Part shown: positions 45,904-59,000 of the stretch, one piece after another
How the letters are laid out: the number at the start of each line of letters is the position of its first letter
Numbering within the stretch: the stretch's first letter is position 1
DNA from: Phlebotomus papatasi
Taxonomy: Eukaryota; Arthropoda; Insecta; Diptera; Psychodidae
Direction: 5' to 3'
DNA length: 64,000 nt
Assembly: GCF_024763615.1 (NCBI RefSeq)
Contig: NC_077222.1
Coordinates: 54,064,001 to 54,128,000, forward strand
Translations under genes and position numbers: made by a program
The notes under the pieces: model-generated
Told to the model about the DNA's origin: nothing
Seen by the model: the letters and a program-made list of their open reading frames with translations, nothing else
Database searches by the model: none

Positions 45904-48900
45904 CTACATAAAATCTTTCTCGGTCCTGATAAATGATGCCTTGCTAAAAATATCCTCAACTGTTCGCTTGATAACCGATTTATCTGAGGAAAGAAAAGAA
46001 AGACAAAAAAATCTTTAAAAACAACGCAACGTAATTAAAGACAATAGTTTATTTTAAGTAAAAAAAAATATAACTTTATTACAATGAAAAACGAAAAAAA
46101 TCTAATAAAGCAATTTTTTCATGTCATTTTAAATAAAAACTGGGTATTTTTCATAAAGTTTAAATTAAAAAGAATGATTATTACACTTTGAAAACTTGAC
46201 ATTTTATTGTAAAATTTAAACTAAGGACACAATTGTTTAATAAATATATAATGCAACATATATATTTAGATAAACCCCTTTAATCATATGATAAAAGCAA
46301 CATAGACAAATATTAGGTCTGGAGGATCGAGTCAAAACTATTCATAATGGTTCATTAGCTTCTTAATGAACTTAATGTCATTAAGACCTAGCTTACTTGC
46401 TGTAGCGAACACTGATGCATTTTTAACACTCAAGAATATTTTAAACTATGAGTAACGCTAATTATTTAAAAATATATTTTAATAACCGGCCTTCAGGAAC
46501 TGGCCTTAACCGGCTAATATTTAGTCCGAACTGAATACCGCTTTAGAGGGAACTCATAGGGTTCCTAAGCAATCCCTGGAGATTCGTTTTGATTGATCGC
46601 CTCATTCTTATATTGTCCCTTATCTTATCTGAGAAAATCTACCGATAGTTACAATTTCTCAAAAACTAATGCCCTTGACAAGACTTAAACTTAAGTCGAG
46701 AGACGGTTTAGTAGGAATGTAGTAGGGAATGTAGTCTAATTATAATTAGACTACATTCCCATTAGTTTCCTACTAAACCATCTCTCGGCTTAAGTCAAGA
46801 GATGACTTAACGTAATTAAATGTAAAATAATAATTAGTCATCTCTTGACTTAAGCCATAGGTGTGTCCAGCAGATAATGCACCAATTTCATTGAAATGTC
46901 TTCTTGATATAGATAGTATAGAGGATAGACTAACACCCTAGACACATTTACCACTTAAGTCAAGAGACGGCTCAGCGCTATTATAATCAAAATAATTATA
47001 TGATTACATTTCCATAATTTTCTGACTAATCCATCTCTCGGCTTAGTGGGCAACTGAATTGAATTTAGTCGAATCATTATTGTGATTATAATTACGTTAA
47101 GCTGTCTTTCGGCTTAAATCGTAAGTATGTCTAGGGCAAAAGACTTAACTAAGTGACTTTTTTTCTTTGACCAAAATTTTTTTTAAGTAAAATGCGTATT
47201 ATAAATTTTACCAAAATTTAACTCTTTTATGTTATCTTTATGTTAAAAGGACAATATTTAGATATTTTAATGTTATATTGACTCTGCCAAAGATATTTTT
47301 TTTCAAAGCAGGCTCTGAAAGTCCCAACAGCTGAATTTTGAACATTTTTAAAAGAAAAATGTTTAAAATGGGAAACGGACCGGCCTATGAAGAAAATTTG
47401 CGGAGGATATAGACTCCAGACTGTCCGCCAGGATCTTCTCCTAAACACGTTCTCCAAAACACAACTGTTCACTAAAGAGAGAGTAATATTATTTCCTATT
47501 TGTTTTGTATTTTACAGCAGAGCCTTAAATGCTTGATTTAATTTCTCCTTATACGACCGGAAAATTCGCCATTTTGAATTTTTGAAAGTCAAAGTTCAAC
47601 CACTGAGGGCCTGTTTTTCAACCGTTTTTTTTTAATTTGTATATTTCGAAAAGGTCTTTAAATTTTTAATTCGACAGCATCGATCTCAATTAGTAATAAA
47701 TCGGTAAAGCTCTGGTAGTATTTTATTCGAAAGTTTTTATTCATTGGTCATATAGGTCATATTCATTTTTTCGATGTGGAAGTAAAACGGTAACAACTGC
47801 CGAATTCCAGTCCCGATCCTCGGTGACACACCCCCCCCCCCCCCCATAAGTCTTTATTGTCTAGAGAACTCTGTTCCTCTATCCGCCACTCCCTCCTTTC
47901 CCTCTAAAACCATGTTTCTTTTAAGTTTCCTTGAAATCAGTTCAAATATTTTTTTTTCATTTTCTGATATGCTTTGAAGGTAGCACAGGTGAACATTTCT
48001 ATCATACCTATGACCTAAAAATTCACCTTTTTGAATTTTTGAAGCAGTTATGCGCCTAAAAATCATGCGAAAAGGTAATTCACGGCGAGATTTATCTCAT
48101 GAGTTCGAGCATTCCGCAAAATTGGAACGTTTTTCCATCTCTTTTTATATACTAGAAATCCATTCATAAATTGATCAAAATTCAGCTCAGAGTTCTCAGA
48201 GACATCAAACTATTATATTTATCCCTTTTCACACGGGACAGGACAGGGTAGTATTTTGATAAACTTTTGAAAAGAAAAACATCTATTGCCGCAGAAAATT
48301 ATAATGTCTGCTTATGCCAATGATAAGAAAAGAATATTTAACACAGCGACTTGTTCCAAAAACATTTTATTAAATTATCTTCTTTACAAAATACAAAAAA
48401 AAATAACTAAGTTGATTTTTTTATTTCTTCATAGATTTAGAGAAAAAAGCTTTTGATATAAAAAAAAATGTTTTAAACTATAGACATAGACCAACATATT
48501 TTTTCTGATTTGTTTAGTTCAGAGAGAACTAAATAATCTTTTAATTTTTTATTGCTCGAACCAAAAGCGAGAGTATTATATACAATCCGCTTTTTTCAAC
48601 TTGTTATCAGATTAGAAATCGAATGGTAAGAGATATTAACGTCCGGTGTTCGATGACCCCTCATAAAAACATTATCTAGAGACGTTTTTTTCACTAAATT
48701 TTTGCCCTCACCTTTTACCTTTCCACCCAAATCCATGATTTTTGGTTTATTTCAAAAACAGTTCAATGATTCAATGACCAGTTTAAATCGGTAGGAAACT
48801 GGTATGCACCCAAAAATTCACAAAATAAGGTAAACATCCTAATTCAAAACCATTTTCAGACGCTTTAACTTTGACAGAAGATTCAACACATTAAGTTCAT

Positions 48901-51900
48901 ATTTTTTTTGAAATCAATTACATAAATTTGCTCCTTGACTCTTCTACAATGTTACTGTTTAGTGAAAATTTTTTAGATATAATTTGAAAACTTCTTAAAT
49001 ACAAGAAAAATACGCGAGCGTAAAATGCTTCTATTGGAAATAAATTAATCTAAATGGAGACAAGGGAAAGTTTCTAATTGGAGACAAACAGTGTAAGTGA
49101 AACCTCGACGAAAGGCTTCCAAAACCTTGTTGAGTTGCTCTTGAGTTCATGATTTGTTCTTATTCCTGGTCTTTCCTCCTTTCCCATATAAAACAATAGA
49201 AAAATCTCTCCAAGAAAATCATATTTCCAGAGTTTCCTATTGAAGCATTTGCAGACACTTCAGAAAAACCCTTTTTGTTCACGAAATAGGCGATTATTTC
49301 ATTTGAAAACTTCACGTACCGTTAACAATAAAGATTAGCACTTAATTTAACTAAAATTAACTAGAAATGTGACATGAAATGTTAAACAAAACGAATCAAC
49401 AGCAGTCCCCTCATTGTGTTTTTCATTGAGAAATATGGTCGATCGATGAAAAATTCGATGGTGAAAAGGTACACTTTTAATTTTTCTGAGAAATTAACAA
49501 ATTAAAATTTGGGAATATGAAGGGATTTTTGCTTTATTTGGAGCAAAATTAACTAAATAATGAAACTGTGGTATAGAAAATTATATTAATAATAATTTAG
49601 TACTGTATTTATCATGGAAAAAATGACGTTTCCATTTGGAATAGCGAAAAGTTTCCATTTGAAGCAGGTTTTGAATTAACTTAATTTACCCTAATTATTC
49701 ACGTTCGAAGAAGCATTATCTAGTCAGCTTAAAGATCCGCAAAGCTGTCATCATTTGCCATTTCTTTCTTACGCATTTACATTGCAAGCTTTTAAAGAAA
49801 TCTTATAAGATCTATCGTATTATCTTTTAACTCAGATTGAGAAACTTTTAATATTAACGCTAAGCATATTTAACTTTGAACTCTAATTTTTCCTAATTAT
49901 ATAAAATTTAGATAATTGAAGAAGTAATTGAATAATTATAAAAGCGATACGAGTCAAAATCACGAACGTCAAAATCCCGAAATTCAAAAATCCCAAATGG
50001 TCAAAATACTGAAGGGTATGAAATTATACGAGAAATAATACGTAGAATAATTTCTGAAAGTCGGAGTAGCTATGATACTTTTAAGAATTCAGCATTTTGC
50101 CGTTCGGGATTTTGGCTTTCTGGATTTTGGCTTTCTGGATTTTGGCTTTTCGGGATTTTGACCAATTCAAGATTACGATCCGTTCGAGAATTTGGCTCTC
50201 AGGATTTCGATCCATTCGGGATTTTGGTTTTCAAGATTTTGGCTTTTCAGGATTTTGGCTTTGAGGATTTTGCCTTTTCGAGTTTTTAGCTTTCGGGATT
50301 TTGACCCTTCCAAGATTTAGATCCATTTGGGATTTCGGCTTTCAAGATTTTGTATTTTCCGGGATTTTGATGTTCGGGATTTTGGCCCATTCAAGATTTC
50401 GATTCATTCGGGATTTTGGATTTGATGATTTTGGCTTTACGGGATTTTGGTCCATTAAAGATTTCAATCCATTCGGGATTTTGGCCTTGAAGATGTTGGT
50501 TTTCGGGATTGTGGCTTTCAGAATTTTGGCTTTTCGGAATTTTGGCTTTTCGGGGTTTTGACGTTCGGGATTTTGGCCCATTCAAGATTTCGACCCATTT
50601 AGGATTTTGATTTTCAAGATTTTGACATTTCGGGATTTTGGCCCATTCAAGTTTTCGATCCATTCGGGATTTTGGCTTTCTGGATTTTGGCTTTTCGGGA
50701 TTTTGGCTTTTTGGGATTTTGACCCATTCAAGATTTCGATCCGTTCGGGATTTCAGCTTTCTGGATTTTGACTTTTCGGTATTTTGGTCCATTTAAGATT
50801 TCGATCCATTTAGGATTTCGGCTTTCAAGATTTTGGTTTTTCGGGGTTTTGAAATTCAAAATTTTGGCTTCTCGGGATTTTAACGTTCGGGATTTTGGCT
50901 TTTTGGGATTTTGGCTTTCGGTATTTTGGTTTTTTCAAGAAATTGGCTTTGGAATTTTGGCTTTTAGAATTTTGATGTTCGGGATTTTGGCATTCAGGAT
51001 TTTGGCCGGAACCTCAAAAAAAGATATCCTTACATATTTTGTAAGTTGCATTCCCTATGTATAAGAATACCATAAAAATTACTTAAAATATTTTTCATAA
51101 AATAGCTTTCAGGATTTTGGTTTTTCGGGATTTTGACCCATTCAAGATTTCGATCCATTTGGGATTTCGACTTTCAAGATTTTCTTTTTTCGCGATTTTG
51201 ACATTCGGGATTTTGGCCCATTCAAGATTTCGATCCATTTGGGATTTCGGCTTTCATGATTTTCTTTTTTCGGGATTTTGGCTTTTCGGAATTTTGACGA
51301 TCGGGATTTTGGTCCATTCAAGATTTCGACTTTCAAGATTTTGGTTTTTCGGGATTATGGAATTCAGAATTTTGGCTTTTCGGGATTTTGGCTTTTTGGG
51401 ATTTTGGCTTTCGAGATTGTGGCTTTTCAAGATTTTGGCTTTCGGAATTTTGGCTTTTAGAGTTTTGATGTTCGGGATTTTGGCATTCAAGATTTTGGCC
51501 AGGACCCCAAAAAAGATATCCTTACGTCTTTTGTAAACTGCATTTCGTAAGTATAAGAAGACCATAAAAATTACTCTAAATATTTTTAAACAAGTTACGT
51601 CGATTATCACAAAATAAATTAAATAATTTACTAAATTTATCTTTAGACGACATATTTAAATGTTGATAAAAATCAGCATATGCCCCTGTAATACCGGAAG
51701 AGCGAAATCTTTGTTTAGACTGCGTGCGGCATTTAAGAAAAAAAAAACAATAATATCAACTTGGAGAATCTGAAGTCACGATATCTTTAACCTTATGGCC
51801 CTTAGGCCCTTAAAATGTATATTTTTTTTAAATAAGGAAAGAAAAACAGAAAAATATTGCGTATGAAATGAAAAAATTCACTCACCAGCTCGCGTATCGT

Positions 51901-54493
51901 AAAATTTGTGTGAAAGATGCTTGGCGAGCTTCTTGAAGATTTCTTTGGAGTCAAATCTCTTCTCTCGATAGTATGGCATCAGGTAACCCACTACAAGTTC
52001 CGCCAACTTGCTCTTCTGTGCCTTCACGTGCTTCTCATCCCGCGGCGGCTTTTCCTCCTTTGGCGCTACAACGACTTTCCTCTCGACCTTCTCCACTTGA
52101 TCGAGATATTCCTGAGTTTGGGGCGATATTTCAATTGGGAGATCATATTTATGGCGCTTTTCGGGCTTTGCCTCAACCGGATCATCCTCAAGGGGCCTCT
52201 TCTGAGGCATTTCAGGCTTATCCTCTTTTTCCTCTTGCCGAATGGGTTTACTGATCTTCTCGAGGATTTCACTCAAAGCAGGTACTACTTTCTCCTCAAT
52301 TTTATCATTTTCATCCTGAAGGGGAGTGGTTTCACTCATGTCTTCTTCTTGTTCATTTTCTGTTACTTCGGTTTCTTTGTTATTTTGTGAAGTCTCAAAG
52401 AAACTCTTGAGGGATGTTTGTTTCATGTAATCCTTCTTGAGATGTTTATGAGGTTTTCTCTTCTCAACACTCGTTTTGGACTTTTCCTTTGTGACATCCT
52501 TAGGCTCTTCTCGTGGTTCCTTCTTCTTTGGCTGATAATTCACAAATGATTCATAGCACAAATTCTTTGCTGTTGATCCCTTTATCTCAGCCATCAACTT
52601 TGCTGCTGATCTTCTGTAGAGGGAAATGACTTTGTTAACTGTAAATATCTTATACTCAAGCTCCACGCCAATATCCTCAAAATCTCGATAGATCAGGGTA
52701 TCGGGAATTGTGTCATCTTTCTCTCCTGCATCATAATTCTTCTTCAGAAGATCTGCTATCATACTCAAATAACTCTCTCTCAGAGATATTGTCAATCCAA
52801 TAATTTTTGTCTCGGTATTTAGGGCATGTTTTACCCGAGAAATTCTTGCTGATGCAAATTCTCGCTCTAGACGCTGTTCAGCAGCTTGCTTCCTTGCGGC
52901 AAATTCCTTCTGAATCAGTGACATTCTCTCCTTCTTGGCCCTTTGTTCCCTCGATGATGACGAATCACTGTCAGAATACTCAGATTCTGCCTGTTTTTGT
53001 GCTCTCTTTCCACCCTCATACAAATCCTCACAGTAATCATCATAGTCGTAAGACAATTTGCCCCCAATTCGGCCCGTAGATGAGAGAGAATGGAATTTCT
53101 CAAGAGCTGAAGCACTCTGTTTGGGATTTTTGCATACATCGCATCTATTGATGCAGACTGGAGTTTCATCTCCGAAATAGTCAGCAAAAAATTTATGCCT
53201 GCACTCAACAGTTTCACAGTACTTCACCATCTTCTCAAAATTCTTGAGATTCTGCTTCGCCTTATCAGCACTCTCGTCCGTGCGTGACTTGGCGATGTCT
53301 TGTTTGAGCAGAAACTCCACGGAATTTGTCTCACTTCTGCAGTAGTACAGACGACAATAAGATTTTTTTCCATCCCTTCCAGCCCTCCCAGATTCCTGAT
53401 AGTACCCTGCAATGCTCTGCGGAATGTCCCAGTGGACGACAAATCGCACAGCAGACTTATCTACGCCCATCCCAAAGGAAATTGTAGCACAAATAACCGG
53501 ATACTTTCCCGACATCCACTCTTCCTGCGCAGTTATCCGTTCGGCAGGCTTCAAGCCTGCATGATAGGGAAATGTAACCAGACCGCAATTTGTAAGATTC
53601 TTGGCCACTCGTTCCACCTGATCCCGTGTCCGGCAGTAAATAATGCCACATGGAACACCCCCAACCCCAGGTTCTCTGCACTGCATTATGAATTCCTTGA
53701 GGTGCTGAAAGTCATTGTTGATGGAGTTCTTGTATATCACATCATAAAAGAGATTCTCCCGGAAGCAGGGTGTTGTGAATTTCGAGATGGGCTCTTTAAA
53801 ATGCAAATTGGCCACAATGTCCTTCACAACTTCCCGTGAAGCTGTGGCCGTTAGGGCTACCCAGGGAATATTTGGGAATTTACTACGCAAATCACCGAGT
53901 TTGAGGTAATCTTTCCGGAAATCATGTCCCCACTGGGAGATACAGTGAGCCTCATCTACAACAAAATACGCCACTTTGTTATACTTGATCATGTGCTCAA
54001 TAAGCTCAGTAAATATCCATGTTGCTGCAAATTCAGGCGTAATGTAGAGAAATCTAATGCTAGGTCTAACAGACTTGAGATCTGCAAAAACCTCACCACG
54101 TTCCTTCGTGGTCATCTTTGAGTTTATCGACTCTGCCCGGATTCTGAGCTTTGTCAGGTGGTCCAATTGATCTTTTATCAGAGCCAAAAGCGGTGAAAAT
54201 ACCAATGTTACCTTGTTTTCCTGCAACACACCAGGTAGCTGGAAGCACAGAGACTTCCCTGAGCCCGTTGGCATAGACACAAACACGTCATTTTTGCCTG
54301 AAAATTGAAAAAAATTATCAGTCTCATTGGCAAACTCCGCCGGACATTTTTTTCACTTCGACAGACAATACAAACCTTTCAAAATAGTCCTTATTGCATC
54401 TCTCTGTAGTTTTGAACGGAACGTGGTGTGATGGAAGTATTCCTTGAGCTTTGCCTCCAAATCAACATCCCGTGGGGATGATTTTCCACTCAT
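45904..54493 (-). CDS. RecQ5: RecQ-type DNA helicase, RECQ5 subfamily
   Basis: 3'-5' DNA helicase in genome stability and transcription-associated repair. Exons (- strand): 54493-54376, 54297-51886, 45983-45904; 869 aa. Starts MSGKSSPRDVDLEAKLKEYF. Walker A MPTGSGKSLCFQ at about residues 48-59, DEAH box (VVDEAHCISQWGHDF) at about 154, then SFGMGVDKSAVRFVVHWDIP and YYQESGRAGRDGK. A RecQ zinc region has cysteines in YCETVECRHKFF and NRCDVCKN. A long charged linker follows, then a C-terminal SRI-like domain (AELVVGYLMPYYREKRF ... KHLSHKFYDTRA) that in this subfamily binds RNA polymerase II. The last exon, 5.9 kb away, completes it with DKSVIKRTVEDIFSKASFIR and a TAG. Reading on past the donor instead gives an immediate stop. 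ATTAAA on the - strand at about 45856 may be the polyadenylation signal. Confidence 0.93.
46671..46877. mobile_element. MITE of the CCTAGACACACTTACG family with 36-bp perfect palindrome
   Basis: Ends CCCTTGACAAGACTTAAAC... and ...GCCATAGGTGTGTCCAG are weak inverses. The centre at 46725-46760 is a perfect palindrome (GGGAATGTAGTCTAATTA and its mirror), and its flanks GGTTTAGTAGGAA and TTCCTACTAAACC extend the stem. Confidence 0.55.
46934..47136. mobile_element. MITE of the CCTAGACACACTTACG family
   Basis: Starts CCCTAGACACATTTACCACT and ends CGTAAGTATGTCTAGGG; interior ATTATAATCAAAATAATTAT and ATTGTGATTATAATTACG are inverse. Lies within the last intron of the helicase gene. Confidence 0.6.
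47540..48760. repeat. Diffuse repeat (ACGGTAAGAGATAT / GACCCCTC family)
   Basis: Three degenerate units share GAAAATTCGCCATTTTGAAT, CGATGACCCCTC and a pyrimidine-rich CCCTCTAAAACCATG-like phrase with 4440-5050 and 57960-58100. Includes a run of 15 C at 47831-47845. Non-coding; in the last helicase intron. Confidence 0.45.
50100..51505. repeat. Minisatellite of TTTCGGGATTTTGGC units
   Basis: About 1.4 kb of short imperfect tandem units (TTTTCGGGATTTTGGC, with a longer repeat containing CCATTCAAGATTTCGATCCA). Long frames on both strands here (Phe/Gly/Ile-rich one way, Asn/Pro/Lys-rich the other) come from the repeat, not from a gene. It is interrupted at about 51010-51105 by AAAAAGATATCCTTAC...CATAAAAATTACT, which recurs at 51510-51575, so a larger unit was itself duplicated. 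Confidence 0.8.
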
Positions 54494-54945
54494 TTTGTGC
54501 ACTTTTTTTCCGAGAATTTTTTATGAGAAAAAAGGCATGCAAAACAAATTTTTGACCGCTGGAAAATGACAGTTGAATCGACTGGCATGCTGCGGTGTGC
54601 GATAGCTGAACTTTTAAACATGTTTCACAAATTCAAATACTGAATGTAACGATTTTCCTTGGAGTTTTTCAGTATTTTTACAGATTTTGCACCTTAATAT
54701 AATATTTTTATGCATGACTTTGTTTAAATAATTATTAAGTTTCATTATCACTTCTGAGGATCGGAAAAAACTGAAGGTACAACATAATAATAATTATTAT
54801 TATCTAATGAAACATGTGTTTCATGTTTGTTTCAAACCACGTGGGAAAAATGAAGAAACACGAACATAACCTCATTTTACTGTTTACTTATAAATAGAAA
54901 ATTCTCTAAAAAAAAATAAATTTTCCTAATTTTTGATAAGAAAAA
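54494..54945. promoter_or_regulatory. Shared divergent promoter region of RECQ5 and KTI12
   Basis: 452 bp between the two start codons, so any promoters must lie here. Contains an E-box CACGTG (54839-54844) and the AT palindrome TAATAATAATTATTATTA (about 54785-54802). No TATA box at a convincing position for either gene. Regulatory roles are inference. Confidence 0.45.
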
Positions 54946-55947
54946 ATGCCTCTAATTGTCCTGTGCGGCATCCCAAGTAGTGGGAAAACAACAAGAGCGG
55001 AAGAATTAGAGAAATTCTTCAGAGATGAGAAAAATATCGCAGTTCACCGTGTCTCGGAAAATAAATGCTGCAGAGCTCATAAATTCCTGAAAAATGAGCT
55101 CTTCTCGGACTCCCAAAAGGAGAAAATCATCCGGTCATCTCTGAAATCTGAGGTGGGACGTTTGCAGAATGCGAAAGATGTTGTGATATTGGATGCAGGG
55201 AACTACATCAAAGGATATCGTTATGAGTTGTATTGCCAGGCAAAGGGAAGTCGCGTAACCCAATGCATAATCCTGTGCAATTTGCCATTGGAGGAAGCGA
55301 AAGAGTTCAACAGAAAACGGTCAGTGGTCGAGGAAAAACTTCCAGAATCCTCAGAGCCAAGTGACAATTCCGATGTTCAATATACAGAGGCTGTTTTCGA
55401 TGCACTCTGCCAGAGATTTGAAGAGCCTCAAGGAACCAATCGCTGGGATTCTCCGCTCTTTGTCGTCCTTCCAGATCAGCAGCTCGACTTTGATGGGATC
55501 TACAAGTCCCTATTCGAAAACAAATTGCCCACTCCCAATCAATCAACACAAAATGTAATTCACTTTGATTTTATTGTTAAATTTCTTTGATTCTAGAAAC
55601 TTGTCCAGGAACCCTTCATTATTAAAAATATTCTCTTTTGGTGCTTATTTTAGGCTCCAGTCTGTCCGGCAAACTATCTCTATGAATTGGACCAGATAAG
55701 TCGGGGAATTGTCATGGACATTATCGCAGCGAGAAAGTATAATTCAGGATCAATCTCACTTCCGCGATACCAAAAAGGTCCTGACCACTTATCTGTGAAT
55801 ATTCCCCCGGAAATTGGTGTGGCTGACTTGCGACGCGTACGTCAATTGTTCCTCAACTACATTAAATTGCAATCATCGCCCCCATCATTGGACACCCTGC
55901 CACAACTTTTTGTTCATTACATCAACTCTAATTACAACGTAAGTTAA
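54946..55947 (+). CDS. Kti12: KTI12-type ATPase, Elongator cofactor
   Basis: KTI12 proteins are P-loop ATPases that bind tRNA and assist Elongator in wobble-uridine modification (established for the family). Exons 54946-55554 and 55654-55947, phase 0; 300 aa, near the yeast and animal length. Begins MPLIVLCGIPSSGKTTRAEE with the P-loop GIPSSGKTT at residues 8-16. Then VVILDAGNYIKGYRYELYC, the family's Asp-containing strand, and CNLPLEEAKEFNRKR. The C-terminal helices read ADLRRVRQLFLNYIKLQ and LPQLFVHYINSNYN. Intron retention would truncate the protein soon after QSTQN. The last codons (AAC GTAAGT TAA) resemble a donor site, but the protein already ends where its relatives do. Confidence 0.92.
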
Positions 55948-56063
55948 ATTAAATTTTTGTGAAAGATATTTTTTGAGAAAATGGACGCGAAAAAAAATCA
56001 CACTCTTCTTAATAACTAAATTAATTTTAAAAATTGACTTCTGTGGAAATTTCTCCCCCTTCA

Positions 56064-59000
56064 CTATTCAATTCCGTCCAATTCGCCGTCATCCGAGGTT
56101 GTTGCTTCTTTTGGCTTCTGACACACAAAGAAGACACTGAGGTATTCACTTTGTTGCATTGATCTTGGGTTTTGGCTGTACTTTGTCCGCACTCCCGTCT
56201 CATTTCGCAGAAATTTAAATCCCACAGTCTCAATCACTGACTGAAGATCCTCGTAGGTCGGTTCAATGCTTCCCTCATTGAGAATATCACTGTAGTGATA
56301 AAGAAGGGGTCCCAAATTCACCCAGATTCCTTCAGGTCGCAGGATTCTTCATAAAAAAAAATGAAAGAACGTGCATTAATATTTTAATTTAGGGGGCACA
56401 AAATTTGTAATGGTGTCTACACACTAGAAGCAATAGAAGAATAGAATAGAAGAACAAGGATAGGGGAATTTTCTTTAAAAAGGCATTTTTAAAAGAATTT
56501 TCTACTAAAGGCCTTAAATAAGTTTATTAAATCTAAATCGGCAATTTTTTATTTTTCCCGGACGATAATATGAAAGTTTTTTTTTTATTAAATTTATAAG
56601 CAAAATGCGTTTTTTTTACTAGAAAATTGTTAATTCAGAAAAGATGTAGTAAATTTTTATATGCTATTATTTTCATATTTTCAGAATAATGAATATAAGA
56701 AGCTTACTAACTTAGAATTGGAGCCTTAATTCTAAATTTTAAATTATTTCAAACCTTGTTGAATTTATTCTAATAATATTATAAATGCTATTTTTATATT
56801 TTTTGCTCTATAAATATGTTACTATGATATATTTTAAATAATTGAATAATTTTACCTAATATTTAACTCAGATAAAAAATAACCCATAAAATAAAAGTTT
56901 AGATAATAATCTTGAAAAAAAGATACATCTCCCTCTCTTCTCCAGGAATTAAATTAAAAACTTTTTTTTATTAATTCAGAAAATCAAAGAAAACTCGAAG
57001 TAATGTAATTTTTATAAAATGTTGCAATACCTATCCAATCTCGCTCTACAGTCCCATCTCTAATAGCCTCTGCACACTAGAGAAATTTATGTCCATATTG
57101 AAGCAAATTTCCTATGCTTGTGTAGGAAAAACTTTTCAATATAGACATAAATTTCTGCAGTGTGTACAGCCATACACAAATACAAGACAGCAATATACCA
57201 AAATCGAATTGATTTTGACAATTAATTTCAACTCATACGGGCTTCAGGCGGCCTCTACACACTAATACAAAATTTCTTTAAAAAATGCATTTTTAAAGAA
57301 AATTTCCCCTATCCTTGTAGGCAGAAAAGTCAGTATCTTTTAAAAAAGGGAATTTTTGTCAATAAATCCCTTTTTTCAACAATTCTGACGTTTCTGCCTA
57401 CAAGGATAGGGGAAATTTTCTTTAAAAAGGCATTTCTTAAAGAAATTTCTCATAGTGTAGAAGCCATTAAGGTTTATCTATATGGCTTAATTGCTTAATT
57501 TTCTTTTGAAAGTTTTGGAAAAAATATTTATCAGGATTTTATATTAAATGTTCAAATGATCCATCGGATCAGGGATGAGATAAAAAAAATTACTGCAATT
57601 GCTTTTAAGAATTCAAGATTTATACGAGCTTGAGCCCTAAGCTTTATCCACGTGACTTTAACTGTTGTAATTTTTCAATAAGCAAGATTTTGTGAAAATT
57701 TTGACGTAGGATCCGATATAAAATGCAATTGACCTAACACGTTCTGAAAAATCACTGCAATTACTGGTATTTTAGAAATTCCCTCTGTCCGGGAACTAGG
57801 CTAAACTGCTGATCTGAAAGCTTTTTCACAAGAACTAGGCTAAACCTCTAGTCTCAAGACTGTATTATCCTTCAAGGAATCATCACATTTTGGTAAAATA
57901 TAGGATTTCTAAACTTTCGAATTTTTTAACGTCATCATGTTTGTTTTCCGTTTGTTATTGTCCTAGAGCCCAAACTGTAAGAGTTATCGATTTCTAATCT
58001 TCGATAACCCCCTATAAATTGGTATTATCTAGAGACATTTTTTGTCTTTACCGTCTTTATCCTTCTTCAAAACGTTCAAAACCATTTGGTTTACTTCAAA
58101 ACTGTTTCTAACGATTTCTTTTATTCTCGAATTCGTTTCGAAGGCAATCCAGTAGGAAAATTCTAGCAATATGATAATGTCATATGACAAATTGTCGTCA
58201 TAATGACAAGAAATTACATGGTTGCTCTCAGTAATTGATATGAATCACATTTCGAAGATTTTCTAAGTTAATCACTTAATATTTTTATTTATTTTTAGTT
58301 AAAGTTAAGCCACTCTAAAAAGACTTACTTATTTTTCAACTGATTTGGTTCAAATTAGATTTACTTTAAAGGTTTTGAAACAAGTTTAGGAAATCTGAAC
58401 CGGTTTTAATTACTAATAAACTAAAAATGAACCGACAATAGGGGAAAGTATTCTCCCTTCGAACGTTCATACCTTCGAATAATATGAATTTTCTTTTATT
58501 GTTCTTAAGAGACTTGCACATTTACTTAGCTTATCATCAATTATTGATAATTACATAATAATTATGTGTAATTCTCTTAGGAAAAATAAAAAAAATCACA
58601 TTATTCGAATGCAGAACATTCGAATTGAAACGAAATTATGCAATGAAACAAAATATTACAACTGAACAACAAAAGCAAAATAAAAGAGTTTAGTGTAAAA
58701 TTGTCACTATTCTTTAAGGCCTCTACATATTGGGAACAGTTTTTGACAAAAAATGGTATTTTGACAATTTTGAATTTTCCACCTATAGCGCAGTGAAGAC
58801 GATCTACTTCAGATAAGAAATTTTTGACGAAAATTGCTCAAAAGAGGCCTTGAAGCCTCTATAATCTCAAATTAAATTTAGTTTAGTTCGATTTTGAGTC
58901 CGAAAGAGTGGTACAAACTTATGCAAATCTTTTTAGAAAGAAAGGGACGCGAATTTTGTTTTCACGAAATCCTACCGATCAAAAAGATACGCCAGATGCA

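Noticed and set aside
50301..51610. Several overlapping reading frames of 60-139 codons on both strands
   Set aside because: All are translations of the TTTCGGGATTTTGGC minisatellite; frames are open on both strands because the unit lacks stops, and there are no splice or promoter cues.
51917..53839. Long + strand frames opposite the helicase exon (up to 179 codons)
   Set aside because: Antisense shadows of a well-supported RecQ exon with no recognisable domains.
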